13,247 bases of DNA from Clostridia bacterium (GCA_017397605.1 JAFQII010000291.1:1-13247), one strand, 5' to 3'. Positions 5,742-12,151 are shown, counted from the first letter of the stretch. The notes: generated from the sequence alone by a model not told the origin. Program-made: numbers and translations.

Positions 5742-6384
5742 AATCGTCGGGCATGGGGTCGCCGCCGAGCTCTACCTCGGAGTCGTCCGCAAACTCGTCC
5801 TCGGAGTCATCCTCGGAGACGGGTTCTTCGCCCATGACTTCATCCTCACTGCTTTCTTCGGGCAGAATGATGTCGCCGGGAATCTCGCCTTCCCAGAATT
5901 CCTCGTCGGAGGAGTCGTCGGGCATGGGAAGGCCTGCGAGGGGCTCGTCCGAGATCGGCTCCTCGCCCATGGTTTCGATTTCGGAGCTGTCTTCGGGAAC
6001 CAGCTCGCCGTCGGTTGCGGTAAACTCTTCCGTGGGGTCGCTCGATTCGGGAAGGATGATGTCTCCGTTCACGCCGACTTCCGTGCGCGACTCGGGCATC
6101 ATGTCGCCTGCGGTCTGACCGATGTTTAACAGATCTTCCAGTCCGCAACCCGATGCGCTGACCACCATTGCCGCCGCAACGCCTGCGACCGCAACCTTTT
6201 TGCCTGCCAAAGAGCGCTTGCGCAGTTCTTCTTCCAGATAACGCACCTCGGCTTCGCATTTGGGGCAGGTGCCGCGGCAGTCGCCTTGATGCTTGCACTC
6301 GGACGTGACGTAAGCGATGTCATTTTGCTTTGCGATCTCCTTGCGGATCTCTTTCAAGATCTTGCATTTCTTTTTGCCTTTCAT
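5728..6384 (-). CDS. Cys-motif protein with internal lipoprotein-like segment and acidic repeat tail
   Basis: This 218-residue protein has three parts. Residues 1-55 form a basic, Cys-containing domain with C30, C36, C40 and C43; CRGTCPKC has the CxxxCxxC spacing used for Fe-S or zinc binding, followed by EAEVRYLEEELRKR. I have seen this N-terminal pattern in other Clostridia proteins without a known role. Residues 61-80 (GKKVAVAGVAAAMVVSASGC) look like a membrane helix or an internal lipoprotein signal ending at C80. Residues 81-218 are very acidic and partly duplicated: GDIILPE occurs at 107 and 170, MGEEP at 139 and 184, PMPDD at 153 and 210. GGGAGA lies 6 nt before the ATG at 6384. It is first in the operon and overlaps the radical SAM gene. 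The function is unknown; metal binding and envelope attachment are inferred. Confidence 0.78.
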   Translation of the reverse strand: MKGKKKCKILKEIRKEIAKQNDIAYVTSECKHQGDCRGTCPKCEAEVRYLEEELRKRSLAGKKVAVAGVAAAMVVSASGCGLEDLLNIGQTAGDMMPESRTEVGVNGDIILPESSDPTEEFTATDGELVPEDSSEIETMGEEPISDEPLAGLPMPDDSSDEEFWEGEIPGDIILPEESSEDEVMGEEPVSEDDSEDEFADDSEVELGGDPMPDDYVGE

Positions 6385-6408
6385 AACCGGTCTCCCTTTC
6401 TTTTGGTA

Positions 6409-6486
6409 GCCCGCTGTGCGGGCGGTTGTGATGGTTTTGTGTCGTCAGGCACAAAACCCGTCTGAAAAACGATCCGTTTTTCAGAC
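6409..6486 (-). promoter_or_regulatory. 5' leader with three consecutive perfect hairpins
   Basis: Between the promoter at 6574-6602 and the start at 6384 the leader holds three stems: 6460-6471 with 6475-6486 (12 bp, 3-nt loop), 6433-6441 with 6450-6458 (9 bp, 8-nt loop), and 6409-6414 with 6418-6423 (GCCCGC/GCGGGC, 6 bp). None is directly followed by a T run on either strand, so simple terminators are unlikely. They may stabilise the mRNA or regulate translation of the operon. Confidence 0.5.
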
Positions 6487-6573
6487 TATTCTCCCTTTTA
6501 AACATTTTGCTTTGTCTACTTGTTATACAACCGAAACGGGGCAAAATCCTTATCAAAATGCACTCTTTTTTTC

Positions 6574-6602
6574 AGTATAACATAAATATTTTGCGTATGC
6601 AA
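6574..6602 (-). promoter_or_regulatory. promoter of the 6384-3753 operon
   Basis: On the minus strand TTGCAT (6602-6597), a 17-nt spacer and TATACT (6579-6574). This gives a leader of about 180 nt. The same TTGCAT-17-TATACT pairing occurs at 7295-7323. Confidence 0.55.
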
Positions 6603-6612
6603 TGGAAAATGC

Positions 6613-6649
6613 AAAAAAACAAACCGCTTTTCACTCGAAAAAACGGTTT
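6613..6649 (-). terminator. intrinsic terminator of the membrane protein gene
   Basis: On the minus strand AAACCG (6649-6644) pairs with CGGTTT (6626-6621), extended by T/A pairs inside, and GTTTTTTTG (6620-6612) follows. The stem begins inside the stop codon of the upstream gene. Confidence 0.7.
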
Positions 6650-7271
6650 AGTTTTGATCTTGTATGCAATTGCGCAGGGTGTCTGCCAGCGTTTGCTTGG
6701 TATACATCACCACGCCGGGGCGCCCTGCAAGCAGGTCGCGTGCGTGGGCGTTTTTGATCTTGTCGGAACGGACAAACCATATGACATGATCGCAATGCAT
6801 GTCGGGGAAGGAGCTGTGCAGATCTTCCAGCGCTTCGCTCTCCACATCGTAGGGAACGCCATCCGCAGAAGTCGGGTCTGTGTCGGTGTCTCCGCCGAAC
6901 AGCTCGGCGTATTCAAAATCTGTCAGCCAGCAGTCCTGCTCCTTGACATAAATAAACGGCTCGGAAAAGAGGAGCGCCGTATTGCCGCAGATAAAGTAAC
7001 CGCACATCTCATCGTTTCGCGGATGCTTGCGGTAGTCGATGGGAAGCTTCTTTTCTTTGATGATGCCGTACGGCAGGCTGTCGGGGTGCGTTTCGCACGG
7101 GAACTTGTACCGCGCGGGGAAATCCCTGCGATACCGCGAGCGCCGCAACCGAATGTAACGCAACGGCTCCAAAAGCAACATCCCGCAAAGGATAAAAAAT
7201 CCGCCCGGCAACAGAAAAATAAACAGCATCACAAGCCAGACGGAAGACGCTTTTTTGTCTCTTTTTTTCAC
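6648..7271 (-). CDS. uncharacterised small membrane protein
   Basis: The start is placed at the GTG at 7271 because GGGAGG (7286-7281) lies 9 nt upstream. The longer frame from the ATG at 7304 would run through that ribosome site and through the -10 box at 7295-7300, so it cannot be fully transcribed from this promoter. The product is 207 residues with a basic start (MKKRDKKAS), one strong hydrophobic stretch at about 10-35, a basic stop-transfer run (RLRRSRYRR), and a soluble domain rich in Asp and Cys with no motif I recognise. By the positive-inside rule the soluble domain would face the cytoplasm if there is one helix; a hairpin of two short helices is also possible. It is monocistronic, with its own promoter and terminator. 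The function is unknown. Confidence 0.72.
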   Translation of the reverse strand: MKKRDKKASSVWLVMLFIFLLPGGFFILCGMLLLEPLRYIRLRRSRYRRDFPARYKFPCETHPDSLPYGIIKEKKLPIDYRKHPRNDEMCGYFICGNTALLFSEPFIYVKEQDCWLTDFEYAELFGGDTDTDPTSADGVPYDVESEALEDLHSSFPDMHCDHVIWFVRSDKIKNAHARDLLAGRPGVVMYTKQTLADTLRNCIQDQN

Positions 7272-7294
7272 ACGCAGCCACCTCCCTTTGTGGC

Positions 7295-7323
7295 AGTATA
7301 CCATAAGCGGGGCATAAATGCAA
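7295..7323 (-). promoter_or_regulatory. promoter of the small membrane protein gene
   Basis: On the minus strand TTGCAT (7323-7318), a 17-nt spacer and TATACT (7300-7295). Its position decides the downstream GTG start at 7271. The -35 lies 29 bp past the stop of the upstream TIM-barrel gene. Confidence 0.6.
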
Positions 7324-7352
7324 TGCTTTTTTCAAAAAGGCAAAAAGTTCCG

Positions 7353-8216
7353 TTATTGGCGCTCAAACATGTTTGCAAGCGTTCTTGCGGAGTCGGCTAA
7401 CTTTTGAATGCCGTCGAAAGCGTTTTCCGCGGAGTAAGCATGGAGGTAAGTGTCGCATTCCAGCGTAAAATAGCCGCCATAGCCGATTTCGCGCAGGGCG
7501 TCCACGACCTGCTCAAAGTCGATCTGCATACTAAACGGAATCTGATGCGAATCGTGATGCTTGTCGTTGTCGTGAATGTGCAATGCCTGCAGACGGTGCC
7601 CCAGCGCGCGGATCATTTCGACCGCGGAGGTGTCAACGCCCTTCATTTCCGCATGACCGATGTCGAGGCACGCGACCATGTATTCGTCGCCGAGCGCGTC
7701 GACGTGTGCGCAAAAGCTCTCGGGCGAGGAACACGCCGCAGGCGCGGCTTGCTTGGTTTCGTTGTTCCAGTTCCACATGTTTTCGGTGGCGATCTTGACG
7801 CCGCAGGATTTGGCAAACGGCAACAGCTCCGCGTACATTTCGGCGTTTTCCTCGGCGGTTTTGTAGTTGTCGGGGTGGATGATGCAGATCTGTCCGCCTG
7901 CCTCCGCCGTGCATTCGATCGCACGCTTGAGATAGGAGCGGATCTCGGGACAGTAAGTGGGGAACGGCGCGTGCGACTGGTTGCAGACGATGCCGTTGTC
8001 CAGCCCGATCTGCTTGAGACGGCGTGCGAATTGCAGGTACTCATTGCCTGCCAGCGGGTGCGAGTTGGGCAAAAGCCCTCTTGTCGCCCAATCGTATCTG
8101 CACATGGCAAACATGGAGAAATCCCATGCGTCAAACCCTGCTTTTGCGATGTATTCAACTGCTTTTTCTTCGCCGATCAGTTTTGCGGCGGAATTGATTT
8201 CGGTAGATGTTTTCAT
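7353..8216 (-). CDS. sugar phosphate isomerase/epimerase-like TIM-barrel protein
   Basis: This 287-residue protein belongs to the xylose isomerase-like (AP_endonuc_2) TIM-barrel superfamily, whose members isomerise or epimerise sugars or act as inosose dehydratases with a divalent metal. Likely metal ligands fall at the barrel strand ends: E145 (KIATENMW), D185 with H188 (VACLDIGHAEM), H213/H215 (LQALHIHDND) and E253 (GYFTLECD). H82 and H114 also sit on strands near the active site. The length is the usual size for the family. AAGGAC lies about 9 nt before the ATG at 8216. It has its own promoter at 8251-8280 and no partner genes, so the substrate cannot be read from context. The family is firm, the substrate unknown. 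Confidence 0.88.
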   Translation of the reverse strand: MKTSTEINSAAKLIGEEKAVEYIAKAGFDAWDFSMFAMCRYDWATRGLLPNSHPLAGNEYLQFARRLKQIGLDNGIVCNQSHAPFPTYCPEIRSYLKRAIECTAEAGGQICIIHPDNYKTAEENAEMYAELLPFAKSCGVKIATENMWNWNNETKQAAPAACSSPESFCAHVDALGDEYMVACLDIGHAEMKGVDTSAVEMIRALGHRLQALHIHDNDKHHDSHQIPFSMQIDFEQVVDALREIGYGGYFTLECDTYLHAYSAENAFDGIQKLADSARTLANMFERQ

Positions 8217-8250
8217 GGTGAGTGTGTCCTTTGTGTGTTAGGATATCACA

Positions 8251-8280
8251 AGTATAGCACGGCGGCAAGGGCGTTGTCAA
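8251..8280 (-). promoter_or_regulatory. promoter of the TIM-barrel gene
   Basis: On the minus strand a perfect TTGACA (8280-8275), an 18-nt spacer and TATACT (8256-8251), about 35 nt before the start codon at 8216. Confidence 0.72.
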
Positions 8281-8476
8281 GAAAAAACGCAAATTCTCGT
8301 CGTTGGAAACAAACCGTCACACGGTTTCATATATTCCGGCAGTAAGATGTCAAAAATACTCATTGACCGCATTTTAGTTTGTTTGGCATGGTTATTATAG
8401 CATGGCTTGGGCAAAAAAGTAAGTCTTTTTTATAAATGACCGTGCAAAACAATGCGCAAAAAAATCGCAAAACCCC
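8281..8476. other. intergenic stretch without a supported gene
   Basis: Between the promoter of the TIM-barrel gene and the tRNA promoter I see only a perfect 7-bp hairpin AAACCGT/ACGGTTT (8311-8327) without a T run, and A/T-rich sequence. No ORF with a ribosome site is present. Confidence 0.5.
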
Positions 8477-8505
8477 TTGACAAATCCATATGAATGTGGT
8501 ATGCT
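8477..8505 (+). promoter_or_regulatory. promoter of the tRNA-Ser genes
   Basis: Perfect TTGACA (8477-8482), a 17-nt spacer and TATGCT (8500-8505), 66 nt before the first tRNA. It could drive both tRNAs, which are 39 nt apart. Confidence 0.7.
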
Positions 8506-8570
8506 TTGTAGTGCTGACTGCAAAAGACATGCAGTTGGTGCTATGAGCGTCGCGTTGCTTCGCACAATAC

Positions 8571-8659
8571 GGAGGGATATCGAAGCGGTCATAACGAGGC
8601 GGTCTTGAAAACCGTTAGGGAGCAATCCCACAAGGGTTCGAATCCCTTTCCCTCCGCCA
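8571..8659 (+). tRNA. tRNA-Ser (TGA anticodon)
   Basis: An 89-nt class II tRNA. The acceptor stem GGAGGGA pairs with TCCCTCC, followed by G and an encoded CCA. The anticodon loop CTTGAAA gives the anticodon TGA, closed by GCGGT/ACCGT. There is a long variable arm and the T loop GGTTCGAATCC. It reads UCA-type Ser codons. Confidence 0.96.
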
Positions 8660-8698
8660 CTCTTTTTACAAGAGAATATCGGTTTTATCGTCACCAAT

Positions 8699-8788
8699 GC
8701 GGAAGTACTCAAGTGGTGAAGAGGCGCCCCTGCTAAGGGTGTAGGTCGGGTAACCGGCGCGAGAGTTCAAATCTCTCCTTCCGCGCCA
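8699..8788 (+). tRNA. tRNA-Ser (GCT anticodon)
   Basis: A 90-nt class II tRNA. GCGGAAG pairs with CTTCCGC, then G and CCA. The anticodon loop CTGCTAA gives GCT, read as Ser AGC/AGU. The long variable arm and the T loop AGTTCAAATCT are intact. The integrase of the mobile element ends 97 bp downstream and faces it, so its 3' end is the likely attachment site and has been kept whole. Confidence 0.96.
8762..8788 (+). other. candidate left attachment site (attL) in tRNA-Ser(GCT)
   Basis: Tyrosine integrases of this class often use the T-arm and acceptor 3' end of a tRNA gene as core and rebuild it on insertion. The integrase gene starts the foreign block immediately after this tRNA. The second copy would be at the far end of the element, beyond the window, so the core borders are guessed. 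Confidence 0.4.
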
Positions 8789-8789
8789 C

Positions 8790-8848
8790 AAAAAGCACAC
8801 AATATAGTATCAGATTGTTTCAAATCGTACTATATCATGTGCTTTTTT
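8790..8848. terminator. bidirectional terminator between tRNA-Ser(GCT) and integrase
   Basis: AAAAAGCACA (8790-8799) pairs with TGTGCTTTTT (8838-8847), then ATATAGTA (8802-8809) pairs with TACTATAT (8828-8835) across a 2-nt mismatch, with an apical GATT/AATC. T runs follow on both strands, so it can end tRNA transcription rightward and integrase transcription leftward. Confidence 0.7.
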
Positions 8849-8884
8849 GTTTTGCTTATATTTCTGTACCCCGAACCGTACCCC

Positions 8885-10033
8885 TTACGGAGATTTTTCG
8901 CTGTTTATTTTGTCAAAATAAGCCTGTATTCTCGCGGCGCTCTCCCGCTTCATCCTGTCGGAAACGTGCCCGTATACGTCAAGGGTAAAACTCGCGGTTG
9001 CGTGCCCGAGGTTCTGCTGTACCGTTTTGACGCTGTCCCCTTCTTGTAACGCCGTCACCGCGTAAGTATGCCGCAGATCATGGAAACGTGCGTCCCCTCT
9101 CCCGATTCGTGCAGCAATCGCCTTAAAACGCTTCAAAGCCGTCTGTGGGACGATAAATTTTCCCGTTTGATCGGTAAACACGAGTGCGAATTCATTTTGC
9201 CATGCGTCACCCATCTCCGCGCGGCATTCTTCCTGCTTGCAAATAACCCCGCGCAAAATATCCATCACAAACGGAGCGGCTGTCAAAACGCGTACTTTGT
9301 CGCTTTTGGTGGAAGCAATATAGTATTTGCCGCCTGCCTGCTTTTCTTTGCACAACTGCTGTTTGACGGTGATCGTTCCCTCTCCGAAGTCAACCGCATC
9401 CAAGGGCAACCCGCAGATTTCACCCTCTCGCATGCCGGTAAATAACGCCACGGTGAAGAAATCCCGCATCGGCTCTCCCTGGATCTCGTTCAAGAAAGCG
9501 GCTATCTCGCGCTCTGTGAGCGGCTTGATCTCCTTCTTTTCCACACGGGGCAATGTGCAAGCGTCCGCGGCATTTATTCCGATATATCGCAATTTCAACG
9601 CCTGCTCCAGCGCCTTATGCAAGATCCCGTGAACATTTTTTATCGTTTTTGCCTGCAAGGATTGTTTTCGCAACAGATCGTTATAAAAAGCCTGTATTTG
9701 TGTAGAGTTCAACGCCGTCAGCTTGATTCTGCCAAGTGCAGGCTTTATATGCGTCTCTACGCGGCTTTTGTAGGTGCTATATGTCAACGGTTTCGCGGAA
9801 GGCTCAACATATTCTGAAAGCCATATATCAAGCCACTGGGAGAGGGACAGCCTTGACGGCTCAAAATATACGCCATCGTCAGCCGCCTTCCGTGCGGCTC
9901 GCATTGCTTTCAAAGCGTCGGTTTGCTTCTCGCCATAAAAGCTCATGCGTTTCCCGTTGATCGTGCATCGAGCTTCCCACGTTCCGTTGTCACGTTGCCG
10001 AACCGATCCGTTACCCCTCGCGTGTCGTTTCAT
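8885..10033 (-). CDS. int: tyrosine recombinase / site-specific integrase
   Basis: The integrase inserts and excises the element. Counting from the upstream ATG at 10042, residues 4-60 form the arm-binding beta-sheet domain (GNGSVRQRDNGTWEARC), about 64-160 the core-binding SAM-like domain, and about 172-375 the catalytic domain. The active-site residues are all present: R205 (TGMREGEICGL), K246 (STKSDKVR), H321 and R324 (HDLRHTYA), H347 (LGHAT) and nucleophile Y357 (TLDVYGHVS). The start at 10033 is preferred because AAAGG lies 10 nt before it; the ATG at 10042 has only one base between ribosome site and codon. The 5' end overlaps the repressor gene by 23 bp, so the two are probably co-transcribed. 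It resembles Tn916/phage-type integrases and appears intact. Confidence 0.95.
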   Translation of the reverse strand: MKRHARGNGSVRQRDNGTWEARCTINGKRMSFYGEKQTDALKAMRAARKAADDGVYFEPSRLSLSQWLDIWLSEYVEPSAKPLTYSTYKSRVETHIKPALGRIKLTALNSTQIQAFYNDLLRKQSLQAKTIKNVHGILHKALEQALKLRYIGINAADACTLPRVEKKEIKPLTEREIAAFLNEIQGEPMRDFFTVALFTGMREGEICGLPLDAVDFGEGTITVKQQLCKEKQAGGKYYIASTKSDKVRVLTAAPFVMDILRGVICKQEECRAEMGDAWQNEFALVFTDQTGKFIVPQTALKRFKAIAARIGRGDARFHDLRHTYAVTALQEGDSVKTVQQNLGHATASFTLDVYGHVSDRMKRESAARIQAYFDKINSEKSP

Positions 10034-10655
10034 CGTGCCCATACCTTTCTAACAATCTACGAATTTTGAGGTCAATATAATCGTAAATATCTTCGTCAAA
10101 CAGTTCTTTCTCTCGCTCGGACACCATTGCAATCAGTTTTCCATTATGAAACAAAGAATAATCCCCATCGGTCGGATAATCAAAAAAGCGGTTAGCAAGG
10201 TATTCTTTCATTTCGGGTGACAGTTTGGAAAATGTTTCCGCAGACATATCTCTGAAATCAATATCAAATTCGCGGTGAGCCGCAAGCTCAAAAGAAATAT
10301 CGAATTCGCGCAAAATTACATCCATTACTTGCGCGCGAAAGCTTTTTGTAACAGCTCTCTCTGTGAACGGATGCGCCAACCTATCCAATTCTGTTCTAAA
10401 ATCGTCTTTGCAAAGCAAATACTCCATTCTAACGTCAAGCGCTTCGGCGAGAAGGCACGCCCATTCAAGAGAAAGCGGTCGGTCGCCGCGTTCGACATAC
10501 CCTATGTGCCGTGAAGATCTCGTGCGTTCGTTGTTAGAAGGGAGTGCTTCAACTTTCTCTGCCAACCGTTCAAGGGTCAGCCCCTTTGACAATCGGCACA
10601 ACCTTACCCGTTCGCCGCACAACACGTTTTGTTCTTTTTTGGTTGTTTCTTTCAT
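10011..10655 (-). CDS. XRE-family HTH repressor (CI/Stl-like position)
   Basis: This is a 214-residue predicted DNA-binding protein. Residues about 16-82 form the Cro/CI-type HTH (RVRLCRLSKGLTLERLAEKV, then IGYVERGDRPLSLEWACLLAEALDV and EYLL). An unusual 12-residue insertion, PSNNERTRSSRH, lies between the second and third helices. The remaining ~130 residues are acidic and match no domain I recognise; there is no S24 self-cleavage motif and no HExxH metalloprotease partner nearby, so induction by RecA-driven autocleavage is not expected. GAGGG lies 5 nt before the ATG at 10655. It is divergent from the small HTH gene at 10773 and precedes int, the classical place of the element's master repressor. 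Its likely operator is the inverted repeat at 10708-10740. Confidence 0.85.
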   Translation of the reverse strand: MKETTKKEQNVLCGERVRLCRLSKGLTLERLAEKVEALPSNNERTRSSRHIGYVERGDRPLSLEWACLLAEALDVRMEYLLCKDDFRTELDRLAHPFTERAVTKSFRAQVMDVILREFDISFELAAHREFDIDFRDMSAETFSKLSPEMKEYLANRFFDYPTDGDYSLFHNGKLIAMVSEREKELFDEDIYDYIDLKIRRLLERYGHDETTREG

Positions 10656-10698
10656 CTTTTCCCTCTTTCTCGCTCCAATTCACAACGCACCCTCGGTG

Positions 10699-10740
10699 TT
10701 GTGTTCTTTGTTGTTTTATGGTACAATATTACCACAACAA
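10699..10740 (+). promoter_or_regulatory. early promoter with overlapping operator dyad
   Basis: TTGTGT (10699-10704), a 17-nt spacer and TACAAT (10722-10727) precede the rightward early operon. The -10 lies inside the nested inverted repeat TTGTTGT (10708-10714)/ACAACAA (10734-10740) with inner GGTA (10720-10723)/TACC (10730-10733). A further dyad ACAAC/GTTGT with CACC/GGTG lies just upstream (10683-10702). Repressor binding here would block the early operon. Confidence 0.58.
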
Positions 10741-10772
10741 CAGAAAAAAGTCAACACTTGAAAGGAGATTTT

Positions 10773-10982
10773 ATGAAAAAGGAAACCGTGAAAAGCATCA
10801 TCAAAGAAAAAGGTCTGACGCAATGGCAAATTGCGAAAAAGCTCTGCGTGTCCGAATGGACGCTCTGCCGTTGGCTACGTTCCGAGCCGGAAGGAGAATT
10901 GCGCGAGCGCATTTTGCAAGCCATTGAAAGTCTCGCCGCCGAAACCCAGGAAAACACACCCCATCACGAAAGGAGAGAATAA
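10773..10982 (+). CDS. small HTH DNA-binding protein (Cro-like)
   Basis: A 69-residue protein with one helix-turn-helix, GLTQWQIAKKLCVSEWTLCRW, near residues 14-34. It starts at the ATG at 10773, 5 nt after the strong ribosome site AAAGGAG. A longer frame upstream would cross the promoter and operator and is discarded. It is the first gene of the rightward early operon, divergent from the XRE repressor, so a Cro- or Str-like role in the lysogeny switch is the likely one. The C-terminal 20 residues are polar and its coding end contains the ribosome site of the next gene, which starts 1 nt after its stop. The exact role is inferred from position. Confidence 0.75.
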   Translation: MKKETVKSIIKEKGLTQWQIAKKLCVSEWTLCRWLRSEPEGELRERILQAIESLAAETQENTPHHERRE

Positions 10983-10983
10983 C

Positions 10984-11178
10984 ATGGCAAGCGAAAAACT
11001 CACAGTATCCGTCGAAGAAATGGCAAAAATGCTCGGAATCTCAAAGCCTGTCGCTTATGAGCTTATCAAAAGAGAGGGATTCCCTGCGGTTCGTATTTCC
11101 CCGCGCCGCATTATCATCCCCCTCGCGCGGTTAAGCGAATGGATCAATTCCGATGCGATCAATAGTGGGGTGATTTAA
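10984..11178 (+). CDS. excisionase-family (MerR-like HTH) DNA-binding protein
   Basis: This 64-residue protein has the typical excisionase/helix-turn-helix_17 layout: LTVSVEEMAKMLGISKPVAYELIKREGFPAVRISPRRIIIPLARLSEWI. The motif of HTH, then a wing with the Arg-rich RISPRRI and a final LxxWI is characteristic of Xis/AlpA-type proteins. It probably bends DNA at att sites to direct the integrase to excision, or acts as a transcription activator. AAAGGAG precedes the ATG at 10984. The stop TAA shares its last A with the ATG of the next gene, indicating translational coupling. Confidence 0.85.
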   Translation: MASEKLTVSVEEMAKMLGISKPVAYELIKREGFPAVRISPRRIIIPLARLSEWINSDAINSGVI

Positions 11179-11780
11179 TGGCGACACAATACCGTTTATC
11201 AAAAGGTTTTTTGTTCGATTACGGTTGGGAGGAAGAATTGCGCGAGCTTTCCCCCGATCTATTTCATAGCGTCTTTTGGGCTCTTCTTGATTACCAAAAG
11301 AGCAAAGGAAAAATCGCACTTCCGCGGCCAAACGACCCCCAAGCGAAAACAATCGTTTCGTTTGTGCGGCTACAAATCGACAATAGACTAAACGGCGCAA
11401 AGCGAAATACTGCTACGGGAGATACCACGGGTGACACTATGGGAGATAGTACGGGAGACACTACCGCCCCAAAGTTAAGTCAAGATGATTATAAGGTAAG
11501 TGGAGTGGAGAGGGAGATAAACGAAAATACCCCCACCCCCGCCCTCACCCCTGCCGACAAAGCCGCTCTCATTTCCGAGGGAATACCCGAGCACTACCTT
11601 TCCGATCAAACGCGCATCATCCGTGCTGGGAAATACGCGCAGGAACACAACGTCAGCATACTCACAACCTATCGTGCCTTTTGGCAGAAAGACAAAGAGC
11701 AAGAGCAGACAGCGCAAGCCTCCTACGGAGACGGTGACGATTTTCTTGATGCGGCATTGAAAGCAGGGTTTGACGGATGA
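11178..11780 (+). CDS. DUF6291-like phage protein with a repeat-built linker
   Basis: A 200-residue protein. The N-terminal ~75 residues (GFLFDYGWEEELRELSPDLFHSVFWALLDYQ, then VSFVRLQIDNRLNGAKRN) resemble the DUF6291 domain found in phage early genes, often in replication regions. A Thr/Gly/Asp linker at 80-96 (GDTT GDTM GDST GDTT) comes from a 12-nt tandem repeat. A C-terminal part at about 120-200 (TPADKAALISEGIPEHYL, then YAQEHNVSILTTYRAFW) is helical, reminiscent of DnaD-type or replication-initiator tails. The start overlaps the stop of the Xis-like gene by one base, and its end overlaps the nuclease gene by four. A replication-related role is inferred from position and texture only. Confidence 0.7.
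   Translation: MATQYRLSKGFLFDYGWEEELRELSPDLFHSVFWALLDYQKSKGKIALPRPNDPQAKTIVSFVRLQIDNRLNGAKRNTATGDTTGDTMGDSTGDTTAPKLSQDDYKVSGVEREINENTPTPALTPADKAALISEGIPEHYLSDQTRIIRAGKYAQEHNVSILTTYRAFWQKDKEQEQTAQASYGDGDDFLDAALKAGFDG
11417..11464 (+). repeat. four tandem copies of a 12-bp unit inside the DUF6291-like gene
   Basis: The units are GGGAGATACCAC, GGGTGACACTAT, GGGAGATAGTAC and GGGAGACACTAC. They keep frame (12 is a multiple of 3) and encode GD-S/T-T/M repeats. Copy number could change without a frameshift. Confidence 0.85.
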
Positions 11781-12121
11781 GCAGCGCAGGATCGCAAAGA
11801 AAAGGCGCTGACGGGGAGAGGGAGCTTGCTTCGTTACTTACGCGGTACGGGTACACCATTGAGCGCGGCGGCTCTCTGTCTTACGGAACGATCCCCGATC
11901 TGATTGGTCTGCCGGGTATACACATCGAGTGCAAGCGCGTCGAGCGCTTGAACCTACGCAAGGCAATGGATCAAGCAATCCGTGATTCCGTGCGTTTCGG
12001 AGACGGAAGCCCCGTTGTTTTCCATAGGCAAAACCGCCAAGAATGGCTCGTCACGATGCGCTTTGCCGATTGGATCAATTTGTACAAAGCCGTGAGGAAC
12101 CCAAGAGGAACTGCGAAGTAA
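11777..12121 (+). CDS. PD-(D/E)XK nuclease, Holliday-junction-resolvase-like
   Basis: This 114-residue protein has the compact PD-(D/E)XK core: GERELASLLTRYGY with E14, IPDLIGL with D41, and IHIECKRV with E51 and K53, followed by RKAMDQAI. This arrangement is shared by phage Holliday junction resolvases and VRR-NUC/PDDEXK endonucleases, which cut branched or structured DNA with magnesium. All catalytic positions are present. The ATG at 11777 overlaps the previous stop as ATGA, so translation is coupled. It probably resolves recombination or replication intermediates of the element. The family is fairly clear; the exact substrate is not. Confidence 0.82.
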   Translation: MSSAGSQRKGADGERELASLLTRYGYTIERGGSLSYGTIPDLIGLPGIHIECKRVERLNLRKAMDQAIRDSVRFGDGSPVVFHRQNRQEWLVTMRFADWINLYKAVRNPRGTAK

Positions 12122-12151
12122 CTGCGAAAAACCGTGGAGGAACTGTCGATA

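Noticed and set aside
4890..5837. Plus-strand 315-codon frame
   Set aside because: Antisense of the radical SAM gene and the start of the lipase gene, which have clear motifs.
6507..7400. Plus-strand 297-codon frame
   Set aside because: Crosses a terminator, a promoter and the opposite membrane protein gene; no ribosome site and no recognisable domain.
7404..8345. Plus-strand 313-codon frame
   Set aside because: Shadow of the TIM-barrel gene; it crosses that gene's start and promoter, and no family motif is seen.
8395..8712. Minus-strand 105-codon frame with GGKGIRTLVGLLPNGFQDR
   Set aside because: It is the antisense of tRNA-Ser(TGA); this translated tRNA sequence is a well-known false protein.
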